This document shows, piece after piece, positions 9,512 to 17,111 of a stretch of 64,000 nucleotides of DNA. Numbering within the stretch: the stretch's first letter is position 1; each line of letters opens with the position of its first letter. A model generated the notes under the pieces. It made no database searches. It worked only from the letters and a program-made list of their open reading frames with translations, and was not told the origin of the DNA. The position numbers and the translations under genes were made by a program. The DNA comes from a virus: positions 1 to 64,000 of the IMG/VR virus record IMGVR_UViG_3300048035_000135, one strand, 5' to 3'.

Positions 9512-9748
9512 TTATAAGTATTTTGCACCTTTTAAGAAATCAGCCATATCTTTTAGTGCTTTTCTTTCTTCTTCAGTAGGAGCAGATGAAATTACATCTT
9601 CTATATCACTATCTATAGCTGCTAATTTTTTCTTTGTGGATTTTGATACGTTACCTTTAGTTTTCTTTTTAAAGATATCAAATAACCCTTCTGATAATCC
9701 GAATTTTTCGAATAATTCTTTAAGTTGTGATTCTTTTATTGTTTTCAT
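9512..9748 (-). CDS. Hypothetical small helical protein, 78 aa
   Basis: A charged, probably all-helical protein between the tail chaperones and the tape measure. A late-type element lies 28 bases upstream of its ATG. The N-terminus, MKTIKESQLKELFEKFGLSEG, resembles the T4 capsid-targeting peptide (MKTYQEFIAE) in its first residues and contains LFE. That may be coincidence, because its neighbours are tail genes. A lysine-rich centre is followed by an acidic C-terminal helix. No family recognised. Confidence 0.65.
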   Translation of the reverse strand: MKTIKESQLKELFEKFGLSEGLFDIFKKKTKGNVSKSTKKKLAAIDSDIEDVISSAPTEEERKALKDMADFLKGAKYL

Positions 9749-9776
9749 AATAGTATATCCCGTTGTTCTTATATTC

Positions 9777-9786
9777 TATAAATATA
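9777..9786 (-). promoter_or_regulatory. Late-type promoter element TATATTTATA
   Basis: Coding-strand TATATTTATA, 28 bases upstream of the 78-residue gene and directly after the terminator hairpin at 9790-9824. It would restart transcription for that gene, the tape measure and the baseplate genes. Confidence 0.65.
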
Positions 9787-9789
9787 GAA

Positions 9790-9824
9790 ATACCCAACAA
9801 ATCATCAAAAAATCTGTTGGGTAT
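9790..9824 (-). terminator. Terminator-like hairpin after tail chaperone genes
   Basis: A 10-bp perfect stem (ATACCCAACA / TGTTGGGTAT) with a 15-base loop begins 5 bases after the stop of the chaperone ORF2. The following TTTC tract is short, so termination may be partial. The late-type element follows immediately. Confidence 0.65.
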
Positions 9825-9828
9825 TAAA

Positions 9829-10104
9829 TTATCTTCGTTTTGATTTAGCTTTCTGAGATTCTTTATCATATGCTTTCTTTTCTTCTTCTTTCCATTTTAT
9901 TATTTTACCAATATAAAACTTCCTAGCCCAAACAGGCATATTGTAAACATCCGAAAAAGTAAATCCACCATTTCCGTGGAATATTAAATCAAAAATTTGA
10001 GAATGCAGTAATTGTCTATAGTTAAGATTGAGGCCAAAAAAACCCGATATCCATAGGCAGTAGCATATCTCTCCTTTCCCCGGTCTCTTCAGATATAAAT
10101 TCAT
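9829..10104 (-). CDS. Tail assembly chaperone ORF2 (frameshift extension)
   Basis: Second frame of the tail chaperone pair. It overlaps the end of ORF1 (10022-10906) by 83 bases in the +1 frame. The ATG at 10104 has no ribosome binding site, and the first 24 residues simply read ORF1's coding sequence out of frame. The plausible domain begins near LNYRQLLHSQIF and continues FTFSDVYNMPVWARKFYIGKIIKWKEEEKKAYD, typical of the C-terminal part of myovirus chaperones. It is therefore probably made only as a fusion, by slippage at the T7 run 10042-10036, giving about 290 + 68 residues. Independent translation cannot be excluded. Confidence 0.65.
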   Translation of the reverse strand: MNLYLKRPGKGEICYCLWISGFFGLNLNYRQLLHSQIFDLIFHGNGGFTFSDVYNMPVWARKFYIGKIIKWKEEEKKAYDKESQKAKSKRR

Positions 10105-10906
10105 ATGTTAAATCAACATCTGGTATAACTGAACTAATATGCGCTCTGAGAGCCCTTGAATCTGCCGCAAATAGTTCATTGTTAACAAAGTTATCTATTA
10201 CACTCTGGTCGAAACTTCCATCAACTGATGTGATTGTGTTTTTTAATCTAATGGTTAGTTGCCTATCCGTTTTATCACCCATCTTTTTAGATGCTTTCTT
10301 TTGTGCTTCTAATTGATGTTTAATTTTTCTTTCTTTACTTTCAGTCAGTGCCATAAAAGTAATTTTTCTCTTAGATTGTGGTAAATCAAACTCAAACTCA
10401 TTCTTATGTAGTTCTACTTGCCCCGTACCATCATATTCAAATCCATCAAATTGAGTTAAATCAATAACTTCTTTTTGTTTTGTACCTGGTTGGGTTGGGT
10501 CATCAATCTCTACTTCATAATCTTTACCATATCCTAAGATTCTGGCTGCAATCATAATAGCGTTTTTATCACCTAAAGTAAGGTCTACATACTTTACCGC
10601 AACACCTTCACCATTTGATATAATAAGAGATTGGAATAATCTATCTAATACTGAACCATCTTTTATATAAGATTGGGTAGTTAAGATATCTTCTTCTTTA
10701 GCAGTCATATACTTCATCTCTATCTTTCCAGTTGATAAAGGATTATCTTTCGAATATATAAGACCCTTAGAAGGTAAATCTATGATTTCTGTTGGAAATT
10801 TGTAATCAGAAACCTGTTTTTGCTCATATTGCTTTTTAGCGAGCTCCACCATATCCTTATTGGAAACTGGTGCTTTGTAATCATCTTGTAATTCTTCTTT
10901 ACTCAT
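10022..10906 (-). CDS. Tail assembly chaperone / T4 gp26-type baseplate protein, 294 aa
   Basis: The start is taken at ATG 10906 (MSKEELQDDYKAPV). The longer frame to 10963 would run through the late promoter at 10951-10960. Residues about 45-130 carry the T4 baseplate-protein signature (DLPSKGLIY, IEMKYMTAKEEDILT, LFQSLII, LTLGDKNAIMIAAR), which I associate with T4 gp26-like proteins of marine phages. Its position between tube and tape-measure genes is that of the G/GT chaperones that bind the tape measure. The 3' end overlaps ORF2 and contains GGG TTT TTT TGG, a likely slippery site. Confidence 0.8.
   Translation of the reverse strand: MSKEELQDDYKAPVSNKDMVELAKKQYEQKQVSDYKFPTEIIDLPSKGLIYSKDNPLSTGKIEMKYMTAKEEDILTTQSYIKDGSVLDRLFQSLIISNGEGVAVKYVDLTLGDKNAIMIAARILGYGKDYEVEIDDPTQPGTKQKEVIDLTQFDGFEYDGTGQVELHKNEFEFDLPQSKRKITFMALTESKERKIKHQLEAQKKASKKMGDKTDRQLTIRLKNTITSVDGSFDQSVIDNFVNNELFAADSRALRAHISSVIPDVDLTYEFISEETGERRDMLLPMDIGFFWPQS
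10036..10042 (-). other. Candidate ribosomal slippery run T7
   Basis: Coding strand reads GGG TTT TTT TGG in the ORF1 frame. Slippage of TTT by +1 (or two codons by -2) on the seven-T run moves the ribosome into the ORF2 frame (TTT GGC CTC). The site is five codons before the ORF1 stop, as in many tail chaperone frameshifts. Confidence 0.55.
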
Positions 10907-10950
10907 AACGTTTCTCGTTTTAAAACTTATTTTAATATTGGTTAACCATA

Positions 10951-10960
10951 TATAAATATA
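10951..10960 (-). promoter_or_regulatory. Late-type promoter element TATATTTATA
   Basis: Coding-strand TATATTTATA, 44 bases upstream of the chosen chaperone ATG (10906) and after the terminator at 10981-11009. It decides the start codon choice for the chaperone gene. Confidence 0.7.
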
Positions 10961-10980
10961 CAAATATTATTAATTAAACG

Positions 10981-11009
10981 AAAAAACCTCAACATTTCTG
11001 CTGAGGTTT
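10981..11009 (-). terminator. Rho-independent terminator after tail tube gene
   Basis: Coding strand AAACCTCA / TGAGGTTT, 8-bp stem with 10-base loop, followed by a T run (TTTTTT, then CG). It lies 43 bases after the tube stop codon. Confidence 0.85.
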
Positions 11010-11030
11010 CTCATTATTTAATTTCTAATA

Positions 11031-11040
11031 TATAAATATA
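11031..11040 (-). promoter_or_regulatory. Late-type element upstream of a terminator
   Basis: TATATTTATA on the coding strand, 11 bases after the tube stop and about 20 bases before a strong terminator. If active, it would make only a terminated transcript of roughly 40 bases. Confidence 0.5.
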
Positions 11041-11051
11041 ACAATCCGAAA

Positions 11052-11540
11052 TTAGTATTGTAGTATTGCGTAATCGTATGAAAGTGTTAAATCTACAGTT
11101 GCTAAATCTTCACCAGTATAGTCCATATCTGAGAACTTTGCTGTTTGAATGAATGCTCCTTTTAATGTCCACTCTTCTACTTTATCACCAACAGGACCCA
11201 AACTGTTAAATGTGATATCTTTTTTGTAGAAGTCGGAGTAACCATCTCTACCTGTTACTGATTCGTGATGTAATCTTACCCACTCCATTGCTGCTTGCGC
11301 TGCTGATGGAACTACTGGGTCGTACAATGAAATTGTTAAATCACTCCACTCACTTCTTCCTTTTACATATCTTCTAACATTGATATGGTCGATGGTAACT
11401 TTACCATTTCCTATTTCTGGTCTGTTGGCTGCCTTTATTAAGTACGCTGGAATACCCTCAATGTACATAATAAATCTGTTCGACATCTTCGGTTCGAATG
11501 ATGTGAACATTACTTCTGTTGGGTCTAATAATTGTGCCAT
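11052..11540 (-). CDS. gp19: Tail tube protein (gp19-like), 162 aa
   Basis: Major subunit of the inner tail tube. Its length equals T4 gp19 (163 residues). Visible family features are the N-terminal EVMFTSFEPKMSNRFIMYI strand, an RRYVKGRSEWSDLTISLYDP segment, and the C-terminal GAFIQTAKFSDMDY with LSYDYAILQY. It directly follows the sheath gene, has its own late-type element 27 bases upstream and a GGAG ribosome binding site, and is followed by a terminator. This arrangement allows high, independent expression, as needed for a multi-copy tube protein. Confidence 0.92.
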   Translation of the reverse strand: MAQLLDPTEVMFTSFEPKMSNRFIMYIEGIPAYLIKAANRPEIGNGKVTIDHINVRRYVKGRSEWSDLTISLYDPVVPSAAQAAMEWVRLHHESVTGRDGYSDFYKKDITFNSLGPVGDKVEEWTLKGAFIQTAKFSDMDYTGEDLATVDLTLSYDYAILQY

Positions 11541-11567
11541 TTAGTTTCTCCGTTTCTAATTCTTTAA

Positions 11568-11577
11568 TATAAATATA
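11568..11577 (-). promoter_or_regulatory. Late-type promoter element for tail tube gene
   Basis: Coding strand TATATTTATA, 27 bases upstream of the tube ATG, with a GGAG ribosome binding site between. Confidence 0.7.
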
Positions 11578-11634
11578 GTTTATTTCAAAAAATAGTTAGT
11601 CCCCCTTAAAAAAGGGGAACTAAATTATTTTATA

Positions 11635-14037
11635 CTATTCTGGAAATGCTGCTCCAGTTGGTAATACATTGAAATCAAGTACTATAAACTCTGCTGTTTT
11701 CGCTGGTTGTAAGAATATCTCACCAACCATAATGTTTCTATCAATCACATCTGGAGTGTTGTTGGTTTCATCCATCTTCACTTTAAATGCGTATAAACCT
11801 TGTCTTTGTTGAATTGATTCTAAGTAAGGATTAACGATTGATAAGAATCTATTTCTCGTAGCTGCTGTGTTGTTTTCGAACACTAAGTAACGAGTAGATG
11901 ATGCGATGAATTTCTTCACTGCGATTAACAATCTTCTTACATTGATTCTATCCAATGCCGATGGTTTAGCTTGTAATGTTTTCTGTCCAAATACAGTAAC
12001 ACCTTGACCAGGGAATGTTGCGATAGGATTCAATCTACCTTCATAAAGTGAATCTCTCTCAACTCTAGTCAATCTTGTCTTAGCTTCAATTACTGAAGTT
12101 AATCCACCTCTATTCAATCCTGCAGGAGCGAACCACTCAGCGGCTACTTGGTCGTTAAATGCGATAACGCCAGGAAGTACAACTGATGGTGGCACCCATA
12201 CTGGTTTGTTTTTATCAGTATTAAGTATCTTAACCCAAGGATAGTAAGATGCTACATAGTTTGAATCAAATGCTTGAACTGCGTTAACAGCCGTTGAAAT
12301 TGAATCACTCCATGCAGATGCATCCATTACAAAGAATGTATCTTGTCTATCTTCACACATATCTTTAGCGAAAGTAGTTACTGCTGAGTGTAATCTGTGG
12401 ATAACACCTGGTAATACTAACATATTGATATCAAATTCATCAGGATTAGATACTGAATTGATTGCTTTTCTGTATGCTAATGTTCCTGCTGCTGTGTTAG
12501 ATGATAAATCATATCCTTGTGAGTTTCCTGATGATATATCGTTTCCTAATGAAACAACTCTCGATGGTTTGAATCCATCAAAACCACCTTGGAATGGTAC
12601 TAAGAACTTTCTAGAGTTAATAGAAGTTACTGCATCATTCAATGAAATTGCGCCTGTATTAGGTGCTGCTGATGATGGATAATTAGCTCCACTTTCTTGG
12701 TTGTAATCACCTAAGTAGAATGCCGTACCTACTGTAGCCGTAGCTGAATCAGGAGTTGGTGCTAAGAAGTTTCTATTATCTGTTACTGCAAAATCAAAAT
12801 CTAATCCGTAGAATTTCTTAGGATTGTATGAATTATTGATTTGTTGTGCTGATACATACGTTGGATTCGGTAATGAAAGTTTACTTCCGAATGGATTTTG
12901 TAATGCTCCAAATCCGAATGGTACTAATGATTCATCAATAGCTTTATTCTTAACTGCGTTTGAAGCTTCAACTCTAATATTTTCTGAGTTGTTAGCGTAA
13001 TCACCATTTGTTGATAATTTTCCATCTGCATCTACAGTAATGTATTTATCACCGATTACTCTAACAATGTAGTTTGGTGAATCAGGGTCTAAGTTAACAC
13101 CTTGGAAGGTTTCAACTAAGTTAGGTCTGATATCTGAATCAACTACACCTACGAATGGTGAACCAGCAATCTTATCTTGGTCAACTCTTCTTACTACTAC
13201 AGTAAATGAACCATACTCAGAACCTGGTACTGTACCAGCTGGTTTGATATCTTGAATACCGATTTTGAATTCGTAGTTAGTTGCTGTACCATGTGATAAG
13301 GTATGGAACTTAAATAAGTTAGTAGTGTTACCACCAACTTTTTGTGATGTAATAAATGGTGTTGATGCTTCCGTATATGCTTTACTATAATCAATATCTT
13401 TAGCAACATCAATTGTTACTACAGGAATCTCACCAGATTTAGCGAATGATGCTGATTGGAATGTTTTAAAGTTTGTTAAAACATAAGCTTCTTCCGAACC
13501 TCTAGGTGAAAATCCAAATGATTTAGTAAAATAATTATCATTTGTTGGATTTAACGATGCTGTAAAATCTTTTTCTGTTACTTCAGAACCATTTAATTTT
13601 AATGAGAACAACGATGCTGATACATCAGATGAACCATTATGGTCTGTAATTGTTGATGTGCCAAACACATCTGTATCTGATACCACTTCATGTGTTGGGT
13701 GTAATACTGCTACTACTTTACTACCATGCGATGATGATACTGTCAATGCTACTGGATTTTCAAGAGTATATCCATCTTGTCCTAATACCCTAACGATTGT
13801 TGCAGTACCAGCATCTTCCAAATAAGCTTGTGCAGTATATGGTAGATATGAATCTTCTGTCAATCCACCGAATACTTGTTGAAACTCTTGAAAAGATGAT
13901 ACTTTAGTTGGAACGAACGCAGGTCCTTTAACTGCTGAACCTATTAATGCTGCTCCAATTTCGCCAATCCCTTGAGGTAGAAATGACAAGTCCTTTTCTC
14001 TCGTAAATACTCCAGGACTTACTATTCTTTCTGCCAT
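11635..14037 (-). CDS. gp18: Contractile tail sheath protein (gp18-like), 800 aa
   Basis: Contractile outer sheath that drives tube penetration. The N-terminus shows the sheath signature (IVSPGVFTREKDLSFLPQG, AALIGSAVKGPAFVPT, SFQEFQQVFGG). The conserved C-terminal domain (NVRRLLIAVKKFIASSTRYLVFE, FLSIVNPYLESIQQRQGLY, GEIFLQPAKTAEFIVLDF) makes the handshake interactions between subunits in this family. At 800 residues it is longer than T4 gp18 (659), with extra serine- and threonine-rich material around residues 90-420 that would lie on the outside. Strong AGGAG site 6 bases before the ATG. Confidence 0.95.
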   Translation of the reverse strand: MAERIVSPGVFTREKDLSFLPQGIGEIGAALIGSAVKGPAFVPTKVSSFQEFQQVFGGLTEDSYLPYTAQAYLEDAGTATIVRVLGQDGYTLENPVALTVSSSHGSKVVAVLHPTHEVVSDTDVFGTSTITDHNGSSDVSASLFSLKLNGSEVTEKDFTASLNPTNDNYFTKSFGFSPRGSEEAYVLTNFKTFQSASFAKSGEIPVVTIDVAKDIDYSKAYTEASTPFITSQKVGGNTTNLFKFHTLSHGTATNYEFKIGIQDIKPAGTVPGSEYGSFTVVVRRVDQDKIAGSPFVGVVDSDIRPNLVETFQGVNLDPDSPNYIVRVIGDKYITVDADGKLSTNGDYANNSENIRVEASNAVKNKAIDESLVPFGFGALQNPFGSKLSLPNPTYVSAQQINNSYNPKKFYGLDFDFAVTDNRNFLAPTPDSATATVGTAFYLGDYNQESGANYPSSAAPNTGAISLNDAVTSINSRKFLVPFQGGFDGFKPSRVVSLGNDISSGNSQGYDLSSNTAAGTLAYRKAINSVSNPDEFDINMLVLPGVIHRLHSAVTTFAKDMCEDRQDTFFVMDASAWSDSISTAVNAVQAFDSNYVASYYPWVKILNTDKNKPVWVPPSVVLPGVIAFNDQVAAEWFAPAGLNRGGLTSVIEAKTRLTRVERDSLYEGRLNPIATFPGQGVTVFGQKTLQAKPSALDRINVRRLLIAVKKFIASSTRYLVFENNTAATRNRFLSIVNPYLESIQQRQGLYAFKVKMDETNNTPDVIDRNIMVGEIFLQPAKTAEFIVLDFNVLPTGAAFPE

Positions 14038-14067
14038 TTGATTCTCCTATTAATTTCTTTTGGTTTT

Positions 14068-14085
14068 TATTTATATCTATAAATA
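14068..14085 (-). promoter_or_regulatory. Late-type promoter for sheath gene, two mirrored elements
   Basis: Coding strand shows GTATTTATA (14086-14078) and, directly downstream, TATAAATA (14075-14068), the classical T4 late -10 box. This is the only place where a T4-oriented TATAAATA was noticed on the coding strand of an intergenic region. Confidence 0.55.
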
Positions 14086-14111
14086 CATCAAAAAACTCAA
14101 AACGATTATAT

Positions 14112-14411
14112 TTATGGGATAGGAGTAAAAGTTCCGTTTTCAATATCAAACTCACCAGTACCATATTTCTCATTAAACTCTTTTGTTAATGATACTTCAT
14201 CAGTTCTTAGTTGTTTGAATGTGTTAACAAAATTATCTTTAGCCATTTTGATATTATCGACTATCATCATAGCGTTGATTAATTCTACCTCTACCTCACC
14301 CAATTTAGCAGTTACTTCTGCAAAGTCGCTTCGAAATTTTTTAACTCTTTCGATATCTTTTTCTTCTATTTTAACAACTTGTTTTTCTTCAATGTTTTTT
14401 ACTTCTGCCAT
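14112..14411 (-). CDS. Coiled-coil protein between gp15 and sheath, 99 aa
   Basis: A charged helical protein (KIEEKDIERVKKFRSDFAEV, then LGEVEVELINAMM and LRTDEVSLTKEFNEKYG) that probably forms a two-helix coiled coil. The C-terminus is a short extended tail. It lies between the tail-completion and sheath genes and has its own late-type element about 44 bases upstream, so it is likely a virion or assembly factor. I do not recognise a characterised family. Confidence 0.7.
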   Translation of the reverse strand: MAEVKNIEEKQVVKIEEKDIERVKKFRSDFAEVTAKLGEVEVELINAMMIVDNIKMAKDNFVNTFKQLRTDEVSLTKEFNEKYGTGEFDIENGTFTPIP

Positions 14412-14454
14412 AACTTTTAGTTTTATAAATTTTTGGTTGTTATACTTTTATGTA

Positions 14455-14463
14455 TATAAATAT
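14455..14463 (-). promoter_or_regulatory. Late-type promoter element ATATTTATA
   Basis: Coding-strand ATATTTATA, about 44 bases upstream of the 99-residue gene start and just after the gp15-like stop. Confidence 0.6.
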
Positions 14464-14482
14464 GATAATTTTTTTCTAAAGA

Positions 14483-15286
14483 TTAGATTTTAGGAGTTGT
14501 TTTCCAAACTATCTTCGATGTTCCGAATGCTTTTTGTGTATTTATCTTCAATCCAGTCTGTTCTGGAACTAAATACGCTTTAGCAGTTAGTGTTACATTA
14601 CTTCTAACAATTCTTTCCTCACCTACTCCATTTGTTGTATCAAATGAGTATGATTCACCTTTTATTTGGAACTTATATCTTTGCCCAAACGCACCACCTT
14701 GAAAATAAACTATTTGTTCTACAACCTTATTCAAATCTTCCATAAAATCACACCACACAATCACATCATATGCTATATTAACGTAATCTGGTCTATCTAC
14801 TATATATTTTTCTACAACAGGCCTCTGGTCTTGTAATATAGAAAATTGGTCGTATCTGTTTTCCTTAGAATACTTCTTTACAAATGATTGTGATGTATCT
14901 TCATCTGTCATCACTTTAAGTTTAGAGTATTCTGTATTGATATCTAAAGAATTTCTCTTAAATGAGATTAGTGGTGTTTGTACTTTACCATTGTTATCTC
15001 TTAAAAACCCTTCTCTTTGTGCCGATGCCCAATTCTCTGGAGATGCATACATAACAGGAACAGGAATAAACTTACCATTCTCTTCGATGATTGGTTTAAC
15101 ATCTCTTTCTAAGAAATCCTTAAATGCTAAATCAATATCATAGATACCAACCTGAACGTTTTTTACATCATCAGTTCTACGAGATATTTGCTTGGATTTA
15201 TCCAATTTAGGGTCATCTGTAAAAGAACTTTGGGTTCTCTTCAAATCAACCTTATCATCTCTTTGTATTCTATATCTTTGAGCCAT
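14483..15286 (-). CDS. gp15: Tail completion / sheath stabiliser (gp15-like), 267 aa
   Basis: Caps the tail and joins it to the neck. Length matches T4 gp15 (272 residues). Two conserved blocks can be aligned by eye: KFIPVPVMYASPENW (T4 KFIRVPITYASKEHF) near residue 72, and YDVIVWCDFMEDLNKVVEQIVYF (T4 YELSIFTRYEDDMFQIVEQILPYF) near residue 173. The gene follows the neck protein with one base between and has an AGGAAT site. Gene order neck, gp15, small gene, sheath, tube agrees with the T4 late block. Confidence 0.88.
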   Translation of the reverse strand: MAQRYRIQRDDKVDLKRTQSSFTDDPKLDKSKQISRRTDDVKNVQVGIYDIDLAFKDFLERDVKPIIEENGKFIPVPVMYASPENWASAQREGFLRDNNGKVQTPLISFKRNSLDINTEYSKLKVMTDEDTSQSFVKKYSKENRYDQFSILQDQRPVVEKYIVDRPDYVNIAYDVIVWCDFMEDLNKVVEQIVYFQGGAFGQRYKFQIKGESYSFDTTNGVGEERIVRSNVTLTAKAYLVPEQTGLKINTQKAFGTSKIVWKTTPKI

Positions 15287-15287
15287 A

Positions 15288-15815
15288 TTAGATTCCTACT
15301 GGTAAATCATTGTTATCTTTATTAACACCTACTCTAAAATCATCTCTTAATTTTAGTTGACTTCTCTTTGCTACATGCGTTTCACAAATAATAGATACAC
15401 TATATCCTTGCTCATCACCACCATCCCAAGTAGTTGGGTTTTTACCTGCGAAGAATTGATTTTGGAACGTTACATCTACAATATGTTGTTCATCATTCCA
15501 TTCAATCACATCACCTAATTCAGGAAATATATTTTTTTCTACTAAAGTATCTCTCAAAAAGTAAAAGTTTACATTTCTAGTGTAAGATGTACCAAACTCA
15601 TCAAATATAGCTTCTGCATTTGTTCTATCAACTAATGTTGGTATTTTTACGGGATTATAGTAAACTTTGTTCTTACCTTCACCATATAAGTTAGCATTTG
15701 TATCATCTATAATAATTTTATAGTAATACACTTCGGTATCTATGATATCCGTTATTAGTTCTTTGTTTATTTTACTAAACAAAGCCATATCTCGCTTTCC
15801 ACCGAATAGTGCCAT
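15288..15815 (-). CDS. gp14: Neck protein (gp14-like), 175 aa
   Basis: Probable neck component between portal and tail terminator. Residues about 15-150 read as a beta-rich neck domain (ELITDIIDTEVYYYKIII, YGEGKNKVYYNPV, FDEFGTSY, LGDVIEWNDEQHIVDVTFQNQFF). This resembles T4 gp14 in the order of acidic, aromatic and FELGD-type segments, but it is shorter (T4 has 256 residues). It sits directly before gp15, the T4 order. The alternative is a generic head-tail connector with the same position. Confidence 0.7.
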   Translation of the reverse strand: MALFGGKRDMALFSKINKELITDIIDTEVYYYKIIIDDTNANLYGEGKNKVYYNPVKIPTLVDRTNAEAIFDEFGTSYTRNVNFYFLRDTLVEKNIFPELGDVIEWNDEQHIVDVTFQNQFFAGKNPTTWDGGDEQGYSVSIICETHVAKRSQLKLRDDFRVGVNKDNNDLPVGI

Positions 15816-15818
15816 TTT

Positions 15819-16979
15819 TTACCCTATATAAATTGCACGAGGAACTCTATTAAGAGTTAATTCCATCGCTTCAGATTCTTCTTGCTGTGCTTGTAATAAT
15901 GCTCTTCTAGAAGTAGCTTCTAAGTTTTCTCTTAACTCTGTAATTAAGATTTCTTTTTCAGATGCCGCCTCACTTCTTAAATCTGCCCCATCTAATGTTA
16001 CATCTGCGTTAGGAATTGGTATAGAACTAAATTTAGCTCTTACTGCACCTAACATTTCTTTAGCTAACGCTAATGTGTATTTTTCAATCCATCTTTTACC
16101 AACGTGATTGATGTGTTTATATTCAATTCTATCATATTTAGCATTTGAGTAATCAGATACTACTGATGCTTGTACGATTGGGTTGTTTCTTTCCGATTCC
16201 AATACATAATGAAAGTGTATTGTGTAATTATTTTGTGGAATAGGGAATATTCTGATTCTATTGTTTTGAATATCAAACCCATATTGTGATTTACGAACTT
16301 TATCGTTAAATTCAATCGCTTGTAATCTTAATAAATCATCGTAAAGTGGTTGCATCATAAATGATACACCAGGTGAGTAATTACCCCATCCAAATGTATC
16401 CATCATTTGTTGTGAACCTAAACCAGTTCCTACAAACGGGTCAAAATATCTAACCATAGCAGGTGGTGCGTTGTGCATCATCTTTTTGATTTCAAATTTA
16501 TCCGTACCAACAACACCATTTTCTAAAGATGCGCTTGAATCGGTTATATTTGTTAAATCATAAATTTGTTTTCCCTTTTTAGCTTCAAATGAACCTGTAT
16601 AATAGGTTATTGAACCACCACTACCAACTTCGCTACCATAATCTTTTGCTAATGTTACTAATCCACCTAAATTTGCGTTAAGTTGGGTTTGAGATAAGTT
16701 AGAACCAGTTGAATGCCCTTTTAATGAAAGTAAATTTTCTCTAATGTTGAATTGATTAACTTGAGATGAATATTCTGTTACCGCTTCTTCAAAACAAGCA
16801 TAGAAATTTATATCCTGTAGTTCAATATCAACTATAGGATAACCTAATCTCTTAGCACACCACCCAGCCGTTTTATCAACTGATGATTGAAACTCTGTAT
16901 CGGTATCATAATGCCCAAAAGGTGTTTTACCAGCTGAGAAAGATGATGAACCCGGCCATATTGGAATATTTACTGCCAT
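15819..16979 (-). CDS. Putative neck / head-completion protein, 386 aa
   Basis: Located where T4 has gene 13, first in the neck-tail operon. It begins MAVNIPIWPGSSSFSAGKTPFG and continues with LGYPIVDIELQDINFYACFEEAVTEYSSQ, a helix-rich block I associate with head-tail connector or neck proteins of marine myoviruses. The C-terminal half is helical with a coiled end (ELRENLEATSRRALLQAQQEE). A late-type element about 23 bases upstream and an AGGAG site fit a strong unit start. Homology to T4 gp13 itself is not visible to me, so the name rests on position and the N-terminal block. Confidence 0.65.
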   Translation of the reverse strand: MAVNIPIWPGSSSFSAGKTPFGHYDTDTEFQSSVDKTAGWCAKRLGYPIVDIELQDINFYACFEEAVTEYSSQVNQFNIRENLLSLKGHSTGSNLSQTQLNANLGGLVTLAKDYGSEVGSGGSITYYTGSFEAKKGKQIYDLTNITDSSASLENGVVGTDKFEIKKMMHNAPPAMVRYFDPFVGTGLGSQQMMDTFGWGNYSPGVSFMMQPLYDDLLRLQAIEFNDKVRKSQYGFDIQNNRIRIFPIPQNNYTIHFHYVLESERNNPIVQASVVSDYSNAKYDRIEYKHINHVGKRWIEKYTLALAKEMLGAVRAKFSSIPIPNADVTLDGADLRSEAASEKEILITELRENLEATSRRALLQAQQEESEAMELTLNRVPRAIYIG

Positions 16980-17001
16980 TTACTATCTCCTAAATCTTTT
17001 A

Positions 17002-17010
17002 TATAAATAT
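17002..17010 (-). promoter_or_regulatory. Late-type promoter element ATATTTATA
   Basis: Coding strand TTTCCATATTTATATAAAA centred here, 22 bases before the ATG of the 386-residue gene. The same extended context recurs at 42663-42671. Confidence 0.7.
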
Positions 17011-17070
17011 GGAAATCTTTAAGAATCACTTTGTTTTGTAAGTTATTGATACTCAACACGTTCCACTATC

Positions 17071-17100
17071 ACTATCATAACCAATTGGTTATCAGATAGT
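17071..17100 (-). terminator. Strong hairpin after fibre cassette, no U tract
   Basis: A perfect 16-base palindrome (ATAACCAATTGGTTAT, 17077-17092) is extended by a 6-bp stem (ACTATC / GATAGT) with a two-base bulge. It follows the stop of the last fibre gene. No T run follows, so it may be an mRNA 3' stabiliser or factor-dependent terminator. Confidence 0.55.
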
Positions 17101-17111
17101 TATGTTATTTT

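Noticed and set aside
10907-10963. N-terminal extension of the chaperone ORF1 from 10963
   Set aside because: It would translate through the late-type promoter at 10951-10960; MSKEELQ at 10906 fits the family start.
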